NCBI GenBank assembly: GCA_965208965.1
Contig: OZ242384.1
Span: 5,487,183-5,551,182 of the forward strand
Source of the DNA: Bin5 sp965208965
GTDB taxonomy: Bacteria; Chloroflexota; Anaerolineae; Caldilineales; Caldilineaceae
DNA length: 64,000 bases
Direction of reading: 5' to 3'
In this document: piece by piece, positions 20,081 to 29,004 of the stretch
How the letters are laid out: each line of letters opens with the position of its first letter
Position numbering within the stretch: position 1 is the first letter of the stretch
Notes under the pieces: generated by a model
What the model was told of the DNA's origin: nothing
The model's input: the letters and a program-made list of their open reading frames with translations, nothing else
Databases searched by the model: none
Translations under genes and position numbers: made by a program

Positions 20081-21658
20081 TCAGCGGTCTCCGGTCACGT
20101 CAATGGAGGCGTCGATTTTGAGGCGGCCGTCCGGGAAGGGTGCGAAGTTCTGGACTCGGTCGTGAACGCCCCACAGAATGTATTGCTGGTGCAGAAACAC
20201 GACCGGCGCATCTTCACGGAAGTACTCGACAGCCTCCTTTACGATTTCACGACGCGCTTCGACGTTCGTTTCATTGATAGCAGCGTCGGACAGCTCGTCG
20301 AACTTGGCGTCAGGATGCTGGTCGTTCGGGTGGGTCGAATGCCAGATTGACAGCATGCGGGCGGCGTCGGGCACGGTCATGTAACCCAGCAAGAAGATCG
20401 GGCCGCCTTCATGACTGTACTGCTCCTCGCTAAACACGCCCCATTCCAGCGTGTCTACTGTGGCATTTATACCAACTTCCTTCAGCTGTCCGGCCACTGC
20501 CTGGGAGATTTCGGCATCCATCATATAGCGACCGCGCGGGCTGACGATGCGCAAGTCAAAGCCATCGGGATAGCCGGCCTCGGCCAACAGCTCCTTCGCC
20601 TTGTCAGGGTCATAGGGATAGGCCTCAAGGGCGGCCTGATACCCCCAGTATTCCTCGGACAGCACCTGTCCTTCGAGCTTCTTGCCGAAGCCGTCAAGAA
20701 TGTTCTCGATAATCGCGTCCTTATCCACAGCGTAGTTGATTGCCTGGCGGACTCGCCTATCAGTGACGGGAGTGTCGATCTTGGTATTGAACAGCAGGAA
20801 AACCGAACGCATTCCAGGGCGGCTAACGACGCTGAGACCCTCTCGGTTCTCGACTTCCTGCACGGTGGCCGGTTGCAGGTCGGTGGCAATGTCTGCCTCG
20901 CCAGCGAGCAGGGTGGCCACTCTGGAGGCAATGTCGGGAACCGTGCGGAAGGTCAGCACATCGATCTCCGGTTCATCACCCCAATAGTTTGGATTCTTGC
21001 GAAGCGTGATGTGGTCGTCCTTCACCCACTCTTCCAGTACATAGGGCCCAGTGCCAACTGGATTAGAGGCAAAGTGCTCCGAGCCGTGTTCGGTGATGTA
21101 GCCCTCCGGCACAATCGGGAATTTGGCGGTGACATAGAGGTCAAACAGGGGGATGACGCCATTGGTGTGGAAGTTAATGGTAAGATCATCCACGATTTCC
21201 ACACTGGAAACATAGCGTGTCTCTCCCTTGCGCATGGAATCGCTGTCCGGCGCCATGACCCGGTCGAAACTGAACTTGACCTGCTCTGCGTTTAAGGGTT
21301 CGCCATTGGAGAACTCAACCCCTTCTCGCAGCTTGTACTGCCACACAGTAGGCTCGATCTGCTCCCATGAGACCGCCAGATTGGGCTGGAGCGTCATGCT
21401 ATGGTCGTAGTCAAGTAATGTCTGCTGAATGTGGTTGCCGACATTCACGATTACCTGGGCCGTGACCCATTGCATGTCCATCGTCCATGGTTCTGTACCC
21501 TGAACGATCACCAGCTCCTTCTCCGCTCCCATTGCTTCCTGACCATCTGCCTGTTGGCCCGTCGCAGAAGGCGCAGGTTGGGCGACACACCCAACTAGGA
21601 CCATCGCTGCTACCAAGACATAGACTAACGGCAACATCGTCTGTTTCTTTAGCATCAC
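20081..21658 (-). CDS. Peptide-type ABC transporter binding lipoprotein
   Basis: The 525-aa product is an SBP_bac_5 protein. It has an N-terminal signal with lipobox LVGC (Cys about 24), a Q/A-rich linker, then the family blocks AVSWEQIEPTVWQYKLREGV, NGEPLNAEQVKFSFDRV, NPVGTGPYVLEEW and RQAINYAVDKDAII. It should be anchored to the outer face of the cytoplasmic membrane and deliver oligopeptides or similar solutes to the DppBC channel encoded downstream. Start GTG 21656-21658 has AGGAGG 7 nt upstream; the adjacent ATG is an alternative. A terminator follows it. Confidence 0.93.
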   Translation of the reverse strand: MMLKKQTMLPLVYVLVAAMVLVGCVAQPAPSATGQQADGQEAMGAEKELVIVQGTEPWTMDMQWVTAQVIVNVGNHIQQTLLDYDHSMTLQPNLAVSWEQIEPTVWQYKLREGVEFSNGEPLNAEQVKFSFDRVMAPDSDSMRKGETRYVSSVEIVDDLTINFHTNGVIPLFDLYVTAKFPIVPEGYITEHGSEHFASNPVGTGPYVLEEWVKDDHITLRKNPNYWGDEPEIDVLTFRTVPDIASRVATLLAGEADIATDLQPATVQEVENREGLSVVSRPGMRSVFLLFNTKIDTPVTDRRVRQAINYAVDKDAIIENILDGFGKKLEGQVLSEEYWGYQAALEAYPYDPDKAKELLAEAGYPDGFDLRIVSPRGRYMMDAEISQAVAGQLKEVGINATVDTLEWGVFSEEQYSHEGGPIFLLGYMTVPDAARMLSIWHSTHPNDQHPDAKFDELSDAAINETNVEARREIVKEAVEYFREDAPVVFLHQQYILWGVHDRVQNFAPFPDGRLKIDASIDVTGDR

Positions 21659-22470
21659 TCTCTTGCCTCCTTATGGCTGAATGTGATGGGGTGCCCTTGC
21701 TCGAGTACTATCGACAGTACGCACCGAGTTACTGTTGGCCTCAAACAGATCCACGCAGTCCTCACCCACGTAATTGGCGTTTTGTCTGCAGGAAGTTGGT
21801 CAAAGACAGGTCTTCAGAGCACTGCACTGCCTCAAGGAAGATGATGGCGTTGCAAACACTTACCGCTGAGTCCTGATCGGCGATTTCGCAAATACTCTAT
21901 GGGTTACCGATGCGAGGCAGCCCTGGAGTGGACAATACTGTTGGCCCTGGCATTGCTTTCATCGAGAAAGGGAAGCTTTCCGGGAAGGGAAGGAAAACCG
22001 AGGCAGACATGGCAACGCGAATCGAAATTCGAAGAGTGTGGGAAAGCCTGCTGTCAGCCCCAGCGTGGTTCGGTACATTAGCTACGTATCCATGACCCTA
22101 AGTCTCGGTCGCACTCCCCTACATCTGGTTAGATTGGTAACTGATGGAAAATCGTACCCCGCGTGTTGGTAAATGTAATATAATAGCTGAACTGTCTGCT
22201 GTCAAGGAGGTTTTTTTGCTGCCATGGCCCTGTCGATTTCGCCTCCGGAATTTGAACTGCGTCTTCATCAGTGCTCGAATTACGGCATCAGTCTTTCGAA
22301 GGCCTTTGGGCCGCGGTATTTGAGAAAAACATGCATGCCCGTACCCGCCTCTGGTCCAATCTCCACTTTACTTCACCTGCCCGTTTCCCGACTCCGTTTG
22401 TTGATGATATGTTTTACACTATAATGAAACGCGAGATTCTTAGACAGAGTAGTCGCTTCTGAATTCTGGC
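21659..22470. other. Long divergent intergenic region
   Basis: No gene is supported. The region must hold the promoter for the leftward binding-protein operon and for kdgA. Besides the promoter listed at 22398-22425, a TATAAT occurs at 22179-22184 without a good -35. Short open frames at 21.9-22.1 kb lack ribosome-binding sites and any recognisable feature. Confidence 0.4.
22398..22425 (+). promoter_or_regulatory. Putative kdgA-kdgK promoter
   Basis: TTGTTG (22398-22403) and a perfect TATAAT (22420-22425) are 16 nt apart. The predicted start is about 40 nt before the kdgA ATG. Confidence 0.5.
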
Positions 22471-23136
22471 ATGGACACTCCTGATAGAACAGTACAATTA
22501 ATCGAAAAGGGTGGGGTGGTACCGGTCGTCCGGCTGCCGGATCTGGCGGGGGCGGCCGAGCTGGCCCAGGCTCTTCTGGACGGCGGTGTAACGGCGGTCG
22601 AACTGACGATGACTAGTCCGGGCGCGCTGGAGGCGCTCTCGCTGCTGCGGGAGCGCTTACCTGCCTTCGCTCAGGGCGCGGCGGCCTTGGGGATGGGCTC
22701 GGTACTGAATAGAAATATGGCGGCGGCGGCAATCGCCAAAGGAGCCCAGTTTGTGGTCGCGCCGACACTGGACCTGCCCACGGTGGCCTATTGCGCCGGG
22801 CTCAAAGTGCCGGTGATGCCGGGGGCATTTACGCCATCGGAGGTACAGAATGCGTGGCAGGCCGGCGCCGCGGTCGTCAAAGTTTTTCCGGCGACAAAGC
22901 TCGGGCCGGGCTACTTCACAGACATACTGGCCCCGCTTCCCCACCTGAAGCTGATGCCCACTGGCGGAGTTGGGCTGGAAAATGCCGGCGAATTTGTCCG
23001 TGCCGGCGCATTGGCGGTAGGTGTCGGCAGTGCGCTTGTACGCAAGGATTGGATCGCGGACGGCAACTGGCAGGCCATAACGGAGCAGGCTCGCAGGTTT
23101 GTATCAGCCGTAAGGGAGGCGCGGGCGGAGAAATGA
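22471..23136 (+). CDS. kdgA: 2-dehydro-3-deoxyphosphogluconate aldolase
   Basis: The KDPG/KHG aldolase cleaves 2-keto-3-deoxy-6-phosphogluconate to pyruvate and glyceraldehyde 3-phosphate, in the Entner-Doudoroff and uronate pathways. The 221-aa product shows E44 (VELTM), the Schiff-base K137 (VVKVFPA) and the phosphate loop PTGGV. There is no evident Shine-Dalgarno before the ATG at 22471. The stop overlaps the kdgK start as ATGA, so the two are co-translated, and the kinase would make the aldolase's substrate. Confidence 0.93.
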   Translation: MDTPDRTVQLIEKGGVVPVVRLPDLAGAAELAQALLDGGVTAVELTMTSPGALEALSLLRERLPAFAQGAAALGMGSVLNRNMAAAAIAKGAQFVVAPTLDLPTVAYCAGLKVPVMPGAFTPSEVQNAWQAGAAVVKVFPATKLGPGYFTDILAPLPHLKLMPTGGVGLENAGEFVRAGALAVGVGSALVRKDWIADGNWQAITEQARRFVSAVREARAEK

Positions 23137-24128
23137 GCAGGTTTGACGTAGTCACTCTGGGCGAGACGCTGTTGCGGATGACGCCGCCAGGCCAATTGCG
23201 TATTGAACAGGCGGCCTACTTTGAGCTGGAGGCGGGCGGAACCGAATCGAATACGGCGGTGGCCCTGGCCCGGCTGGGCGTGAGGACGACGTGGATTTCG
23301 CGCATGCCGGAGAATGCCCTGGGGAGGCGTATTGCCCGCACCCTGTTGGGACACGGCGTGGACACATCCTATATCGTCTGGGCAGAGGGAGAGCGGTTGG
23401 GGACTTTTTTTGTTGAGTTCGGCGACGGCGCCCGGGCCACTTCTATCATCTACGACCGGGCCGATTCGGCGGCGAGCCGCATGACACCGGATGAACTACC
23501 GGTAGAGCTTTTCAGCAAGGCGAGCGGGCGGCATCTCCATCTGACTGGCATTACGCTTGCGATCAGCGCCAGCTCCGCGGCGACGGCCAAGCGCGCTCTG
23601 GAGCTGGCGCGGGCGGCAGGTTGGAGCGTGAGTTTCGATTTCAACTACCGCTCCAAGCTTTGGAGTCCTGAAGAGTCACGCCGGGGATGCCATCCCTTCG
23701 CCGAGGCGGCAGACATTGTATTTGCGCCGCTACGGGATGCGCAGACCCACTATGGCCTGCCTGTAGAGATCACGCCCGAAGAGGCGCTGGCCGCGCTGCG
23801 GCAGGCGTTCCCGCAGGCGACTGTCATTCTCACCTTAGGCGCCGACGGTTCAATTGCGGCAGGACCGGGGCAGGACCCGATTCGCCAGCCGGTCTTTCCG
23901 GGAGGCGGAACGATCGGGCGCATTGGCGCGGGAGATGCTTTCACAGCGGGCGTTCTCTACCGGTACCTGCACCATGACAGAGAGGACTGGCTGGCCGACG
24001 CACTGAGGTGGGGGGCGGCGGCGGCGGGGATGAAATTTACGATTCCCGGCGACATGGGCGTATTCGAAAGGGAGGAGGTGGCTGCTCTGGTGGAAAGCGG
24101 CGGATATTCTGATGAAGTCAGCCGTTAG
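23133..24128 (+). CDS. kdgK: 2-dehydro-3-deoxygluconokinase (PfkB family)
   Basis: KDG kinase phosphorylates 2-keto-3-deoxygluconate with ATP. The start is ATG 23133-23135, which overlaps the kdgA stop; the frame is open further upstream inside kdgA, but that part shows no family similarity. The 331-aa protein has the PfkB N-terminal region AGGTESNTAVALARLG and the C-terminal signature GRIGAGDAF with catalytic D268. Its partner gene and the several sugar-acid-dehydratase-like genes nearby support KDG kinase over other sugar kinases. Confidence 0.92.
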   Translation: MSRFDVVTLGETLLRMTPPGQLRIEQAAYFELEAGGTESNTAVALARLGVRTTWISRMPENALGRRIARTLLGHGVDTSYIVWAEGERLGTFFVEFGDGARATSIIYDRADSAASRMTPDELPVELFSKASGRHLHLTGITLAISASSAATAKRALELARAAGWSVSFDFNYRSKLWSPEESRRGCHPFAEAADIVFAPLRDAQTHYGLPVEITPEEALAALRQAFPQATVILTLGADGSIAAGPGQDPIRQPVFPGGGTIGRIGAGDAFTAGVLYRYLHHDREDWLADALRWGAAAAGMKFTIPGDMGVFEREEVAALVESGGYSDEVSR

Positions 24129-24274
24129 AGAGTCCGAGCGCGAAAAGCCGGGAGAGCGGCAGTGGGAAGAGCTTTTTGTCGTATCGCTCTCGTGCATCAG
24201 GGCCATGCACGGTTTTCGGACTATGGAATCTGTGGTTGAGGGGCCCTAATAAGGGCTGATACGAGCCGCGGATA

Positions 24275-25336
24275 ATGGAAAACAGATCCCTGGAAAGCTA
24301 TTATCATATATTGGGGGTTCAGCCTAACGCTTCGCAGGAGGTACTTGACGCGGCGTACCGGCGGCAAGTCCGTCTGCATACGGGGGAATATCTGGACGAT
24401 TCTGTCCTGATCGCGGGGACGGAACAGTCGGACCCTTTTCTGGCGAAGGTGGATGAGGCTTACCGGCTGCTTTCAAATCCTCTGAAACGCTGGACGCACG
24501 ACGAGGAGTTGAAGGAAAAGCAGCTCGTTCCGCTGACCGAAGAGGCATTGGAAGTTGCCCGAAAACGAATCGAGCCTCCCGATGCGTGGTTATCGTACCA
24601 GCGCCAGGAACAGGGCTGGATCTATGTGCGCGTGGGCTGGGCGGAGGATTTCACGGCGATACACGACGCGGTCAATTCAGCCATTCCGGATACAGGACGT
24701 GCGTACAATGCGAGGCTGAATGAGTGGCGCATAGACCCCAGATACGAAGCCGAGCTGGCCGCGATATTCACTAATTTTGAACGTGCCGATGTGCAGAGAC
24801 CGCCGCGCCTGGTCGGGCCAACCTACCAAGGTCCGGCAGCCACACCGCCGCCGCCGCATATCCCTCAGGCGTGGAGAGGCTGGCCATTTCTGATCATCGG
24901 AGGCCTGATTCTCGCGATCATCGTCGTGGTCCTGTTTCCGGCCAACCGAGGGGCGCCCGTCATTGCGCAGGCGACAGCGACCGCTCTGGCTCAGATCAGT
25001 TCGTATGAGCCTCTTGAGAGCAACTTTGATACGGTCACGTCAGGAACGCTGTCCGGCCTGAAAGGCACTCTTCTGCATCCGTCGGTCAATCTGCGTGACC
25101 TTCCAGCAGCTGCCGGGCCTGTACTGGAGCTTCTCAGCAGCGACCAGACGTATCGGGTAATCGGCCGGCTGGAAGATAGCAGTTGGTATGTTGCAACAAC
25201 CGGCGAACTGACGGGCTGGATTGCAGCCTGGACCATTGAGGTAGATGGGGATCCGGAAAGTCTACCTGTTTTTGGTGAGAGCGAAGTTCTACCGGAGGCG
25301 TCAGAGGAGGGCGGGTCGGCCGGTGGCTCTGAATGA
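24275..25336 (+). CDS. Membrane protein with degenerate J domain and SH3-like domain
   Basis: Residues 7-75 resemble a DnaJ J domain (SYYHILGVQPNAS, AYRRQVRLH, DEAYRLLSNPLKR). The invariant HPD that stimulates DnaK is replaced by H35-T36-G37, so DnaK activation is doubtful. A linker rich in Pro (about 175-198) leads to one transmembrane helix (about 202-222, FLIIGGLILAIIVVVLF). An outside bacterial SH3-like domain follows (VNLRDLPAAAGPVLELL ... WYVATTGELTGWIA) with an acidic tail. The J-like part would be cytoplasmic. It is followed by two other envelope genes in the same direction. Function unknown; an envelope adaptor is a guess. Confidence 0.8.
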   Translation: MENRSLESYYHILGVQPNASQEVLDAAYRRQVRLHTGEYLDDSVLIAGTEQSDPFLAKVDEAYRLLSNPLKRWTHDEELKEKQLVPLTEEALEVARKRIEPPDAWLSYQRQEQGWIYVRVGWAEDFTAIHDAVNSAIPDTGRAYNARLNEWRIDPRYEAELAAIFTNFERADVQRPPRLVGPTYQGPAATPPPPHIPQAWRGWPFLIIGGLILAIIVVVLFPANRGAPVIAQATATALAQISSYEPLESNFDTVTSGTLSGLKGTLLHPSVNLRDLPAAAGPVLELLSSDQTYRVIGRLEDSSWYVATTGELTGWIAAWTIEVDGDPESLPVFGESEVLPEASEEGGSAGGSE

Positions 25337-25543
25337 AACGCAGTAGACACTCGTTGTTGCGGCTACCTCTTGTTAGACCACGGCTTTGGACACTTAAGAA
25401 AACCGCTTTTTCGTTTTCGCCGTGATGTGGATAGAATAGTTATAGAGTGGCAGGATTGATAGAGAGAGGAGTTGATAGAGAGAACGAATCTCCAATTCCT
25501 CTCTTATTTTTTTCTCTCCGAAACGTGTGCAGAAGCGGAAAAG

Positions 25544-26890
25544 ATGAGTAGCTCAGACAGGAAACCTGGATGGTATGGCCGCATTCGCGGAGCAGGCAGG
25601 CAACTCAATCTGTTGTCGCGCGGTGTGTTGCTCGGCGCGTTTATTGTGTTGGGCTTCACTGCCTACTACCTGTCACTCGACAGTTCGACGGTAGAGCCGT
25701 CGGTGGCTCTTGCACAGCAGGAAGCGGAAGGGAGCGCTGCAACTGCAACACCCAAGCCTACACCTGACATCGCCCGACAGGCGGTGAAAGGGACCAATCA
25801 ATCGAGGGCACAGGAGCGGAGCGACTCCGCTGCACCGGTGGCGGACGCCGGCTTTGTGCGGCCGTACAAAGTTGAAAGTTCCCTGACCTACGTTTACACG
25901 GCTAGAGAAGGTGAATTCTGGTCCTTGATCGCTGGAAGATTCGATTTGGCGCCAGGTCTGTTGAAAGAGGCCAATGCAGAACTGTGGCAGCTGCGGGGGG
26001 AGGAGATCCGGTCGGGCGACCAGTTGGCTATTCCCGGTCTCAGTGCGGATGCCGCAGCGCAGCCGATTGTCCATGAAGTGCAGGCGGGAGATTCCTGGGA
26101 GAGAGTTGCCGAAAGGTATTCTGTCACGTATCTGGACCTGTTGCTGGACAACTTCGATTTGTGGGTAATGCGCGGGGTTGATGTTCGGGCCGGCGATGAG
26201 ATCACGATTCGACAGTGGCCGGATAAGTTGCGTAGAGTGGGGGCTGCACGCGGATGGACAGGGGGCCCTCCTGTTTTGGCCTCTTCATACGTTGCGGCGA
26301 GACAGCAGAAGGAGGGCACGGAATCCGGCCGCAACCTGGCGGGCACTTATGCGGTGCAGCCGGGAGATACATGGGAAAGCATTGCGGAAGAAACGGGTAT
26401 TAACGTTGAGGCGCTAAAGGAAGTGAATCACAAGTACAGTGAGCGGGCGCTGCAAACTGGAGATGTCCTGCGGATTTCCTGGATATTGCACGTCGCGCTG
26501 ATGATTCGGCAGGTCGAGGGCAATGGCGTCCGAAGCGCGTCGGAACTGAGCAGACTTTCGGAAGAGGAGCTGGCCGCCCTGGCCGCCCGGGGACTGGTGG
26601 TGTATAAGGAGCAATATTGCGGCGTCTGTCACCAGCTGGAGAGCGCGGGTACGAGAGGCATATTCGGGCCTACACACGGCGAGATGGTCGAAATGGCAGC
26701 CGCCCGGATCGAAGACCCTGCATACAGCGGCGAAGCGACCGATGTTTACACGTACCTGTACGAGAGTATCATCGAACCCGACAAGTACTTTGTCGAGGGG
26801 TTTGCAATGAGTCCCCACAAGATGCCTTCCTATCGCCATATTCCTGAGGACGACCTTGAAGCGCTCATCGTCTTCCTGGCGGGCGAGTAA
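25544..26890 (+). CDS. Membrane-anchored LysM x3 - cytochrome c protein
   Basis: From ATG 25544 the product is 448 aa; a TTG 72 nt upstream is open but has its GGAG directly adjacent, with no spacing. One N-terminal membrane anchor (LLSRGVLLGAFIVLGFTAYY) is followed by a low-complexity linker and three LysM modules (YTAREGEFWSLIAGRF; VQAGDSWERVAERY; VQPGDTWESIAEET). These bind peptidoglycan-type glycans. Residues 359-363 are CGVCH, a covalent haem c site, and a Met in MSPHKMP is the likely distal ligand about 65 residues later. The combination suggests a monohaem cytochrome tethered to cell wall or envelope glycan. Redox partners are unknown. Confidence 0.85.
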   Translation: MSSSDRKPGWYGRIRGAGRQLNLLSRGVLLGAFIVLGFTAYYLSLDSSTVEPSVALAQQEAEGSAATATPKPTPDIARQAVKGTNQSRAQERSDSAAPVADAGFVRPYKVESSLTYVYTAREGEFWSLIAGRFDLAPGLLKEANAELWQLRGEEIRSGDQLAIPGLSADAAAQPIVHEVQAGDSWERVAERYSVTYLDLLLDNFDLWVMRGVDVRAGDEITIRQWPDKLRRVGAARGWTGGPPVLASSYVAARQQKEGTESGRNLAGTYAVQPGDTWESIAEETGINVEALKEVNHKYSERALQTGDVLRISWILHVALMIRQVEGNGVRSASELSRLSEEELAALAARGLVVYKEQYCGVCHQLESAGTRGIFGPTHGEMVEMAAARIEDPAYSGEATDVYTYLYESIIEPDKYFVEGFAMSPHKMPSYRHIPEDDLEALIVFLAGE

Positions 26891-27002
26891 GAGTTTGGGG
26901 GCGTCGCGGTCGAACTTACATTGACAGGCGAGTTTCCTGTTCGAAGTGCGTTTTCGCGTTCCGTGTCATTTCCATCAATCGGCGCGCGGGAGGAGAAGTC
27001 AA

Positions 27003-28907
27003 TTGAAAGCCATCCGCATTTTCATCAACTGCATTTTAGCGCTTGCAGTTCTGTCGGCGCTTGGAACTGCCTCCCACAGCGCGCGGGCGCAGGAACGGGA
27101 AAGCGGCGGCACAGTGATCGTAGACGGCCTGAACGGGCCCCAAGGTGTGCTGGCCATCGATGACGGCAGCGTCTGGGTCATTGACGTCGGACTGGGCGGA
27201 GAACAGGAAGTAGAGGTGGGAGGCCTTGATCCCAATACGAATGAATTCATCAAGGCCACCTATGGGAACACGGCGCGGGTCGTGCGTGTAACTCCTGGCG
27301 GCCAGCCTCAGCTTGTGGCGACCCTGCCTTCGATTTTTCTGGGCAGTGATATTGTCGGAGGAGCCAGACTGGCGCTCCTGAATAATGAGATGTACGCGAC
27401 TGCCGGCGTCTGGCAGGGTGTAGCCAGTGAAGAGGCGCTGCCGGACACGGCCGCGGTATTGCGGGTATTGCAGGGCTCCGTGCTGGAAGTCGTTCCTTTG
27501 TGGAAGTTGGAGAAGGAACTTAACCCGGACGGGTATGTTCTGGAGTCTCATCCATACGGGCTGACCGCAGGACCGGACGGTCTTCTTTACGTGGCGGAGG
27601 CGGGAGCCAACACGCTTGTGCAGGTGGACGTAGTCAGCCAGACCGCCAAAGTGATTGCCGTATTTGATGGCATTCCCGGTCCGCTGCCGAATCCCTATCG
27701 GGGAGGAGCGCTGGAGTCGGACCCGGTGCCGACGGGCGTCACTTTTGGGGCGGACGGCCGCATCTACGTTTCACTGCTTCCTGGATTTCCCTTCCTGCCC
27801 GGATCGGCGAAAGTCGTCGTGGTCGATCCGGTTGCGGGAGACGTTGAGGACTATGCCACCGATCTGACGATGTTGACGGATTTGCGCACTGCCCCGGACG
27901 GCGAATTGTATGCCGTACGCTTCGGCATTTTCACGGACGAAGGCCCGATTCCGAACAGCGGGGCGGTGATCCGCGTGGGCGAGGGGGAAACATCACAGGA
28001 TGTCATTACCGGGCTGCCCTTTCCGACGTCAGTCGACTTTGACATCAACGGGAACGCGTATGTGACGATCAACGGCGCCAGCGTAGGGGAACCGGGACGC
28101 GGCAAGGTGATCCGATTTGAAGGGGTGGCTGTGCCAGGGGCGCCTTCGACCCGCTTCGTGGAGAGCGCGACCGTAAGCCAACACGAGCCGGAGTTCGTCA
28201 CCGGTTGCGACAGCCTGCCAAGCCACGACGCGGTGAAAGGCGCGCTGGAGAGAATTGTGGCAGGCGGCAATAACAGCGGACTGGGAAATCATATGTGGGC
28301 GACCGTAGTTGACCGCGATGGAGTAGTTTGCGCAATTGCCTTCTCGGGGGCAAACAGAGGCTCTCAGTGGCCGGGGGGCCGCTTACTCTCCGTGCAAAAG
28401 GCCAGTGCGGCCAATGCCTTCAGTCTGACGCGGCTTGCCCTTTCCACGAGCAATCTCTATTCGGCTACGCAGCCGGAAGGGAACCTGTACGGCTTGCACG
28501 GCAGCAATCCCCTGGACACTGCGACTGCCTACGCGGGACCTGCGAGCAACTACGGTCAAACAGGTGACCCGTTGGTGGGGGAGAGGCCGGGCGGGTGGAG
28601 CCGCTCCGGGGGCGGGCTTCCACTTTACAACGCGGGCGGCAGCCTGGTGGGGGCAATCGGTATCAGCGGCGACACGCCTTGCGCCGACCACATTGTCGCA
28701 TGGAAGGTGCGAGATGTCCTGCAGTTGGATTACATCCCGGCAGGAGTTAGCGCAAGTGCCGACGACAATATTATTTTCGATCTGCAGCCGGATGGAAAGA
28801 GTCTCAGCGGATTTGGGCACCCGCGTTGCGGCTTTGACGAAGAGCGGTTGACAGAGACGCTGCCCGCTGATTTCCCGATTGGGTCGGCGGAGGAGGCTGG
28901 ACAGTAG
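27003..28907 (+). CDS. Secreted beta-propeller (ScyD/ScyE-like) fused to HbpS/GlcG-like domain
   Basis: The start chosen is TTG 27003, with GGGAGGAG 7 nt upstream; a 19-codon upstream extension has no such signal. The 634-aa product begins with a Sec signal peptide (AIRIFINCILALAVLSALG, cut after ARAQ). Then come repeated blade motifs (DGLNGPQGVLAIDDGSVWV; PYGLTAGPDGLLYVAEAG; PTGVTFGADGRIYVSLLPG), as in ScyD/ScyE-type proteins. From about residue 410 a second domain matches the haem-binding HbpS/GlcG fold (GGLPLYNAGGSLVGAIGISGD, CADHIVAWKVRD). Exported, function unknown; the neighbouring cytochrome suggests a haem or redox link. Confidence 0.82.
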   Translation: MKAIRIFINCILALAVLSALGTASHSARAQERESGGTVIVDGLNGPQGVLAIDDGSVWVIDVGLGGEQEVEVGGLDPNTNEFIKATYGNTARVVRVTPGGQPQLVATLPSIFLGSDIVGGARLALLNNEMYATAGVWQGVASEEALPDTAAVLRVLQGSVLEVVPLWKLEKELNPDGYVLESHPYGLTAGPDGLLYVAEAGANTLVQVDVVSQTAKVIAVFDGIPGPLPNPYRGGALESDPVPTGVTFGADGRIYVSLLPGFPFLPGSAKVVVVDPVAGDVEDYATDLTMLTDLRTAPDGELYAVRFGIFTDEGPIPNSGAVIRVGEGETSQDVITGLPFPTSVDFDINGNAYVTINGASVGEPGRGKVIRFEGVAVPGAPSTRFVESATVSQHEPEFVTGCDSLPSHDAVKGALERIVAGGNNSGLGNHMWATVVDRDGVVCAIAFSGANRGSQWPGGRLLSVQKASAANAFSLTRLALSTSNLYSATQPEGNLYGLHGSNPLDTATAYAGPASNYGQTGDPLVGERPGGWSRSGGGLPLYNAGGSLVGAIGISGDTPCADHIVAWKVRDVLQLDYIPAGVSASADDNIIFDLQPDGKSLSGFGHPRCGFDEERLTETLPADFPIGSAEEAGQ

Positions 28908-29004
28908 AGCGCAGAGAAGGTTATGGGGGACTACAGAAGGCGCAACGGCACCGACGAAGTCGGCTCGCATCGCACCGTTTCTGTACGCTCTCCTGTTTTT
29001 AGCT

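Noticed and set aside
21899..22095. Two overlapping 60-codon plus-strand frames.
   Set aside because: No ribosome-binding site, no recognisable motif; region reads as intergenic.
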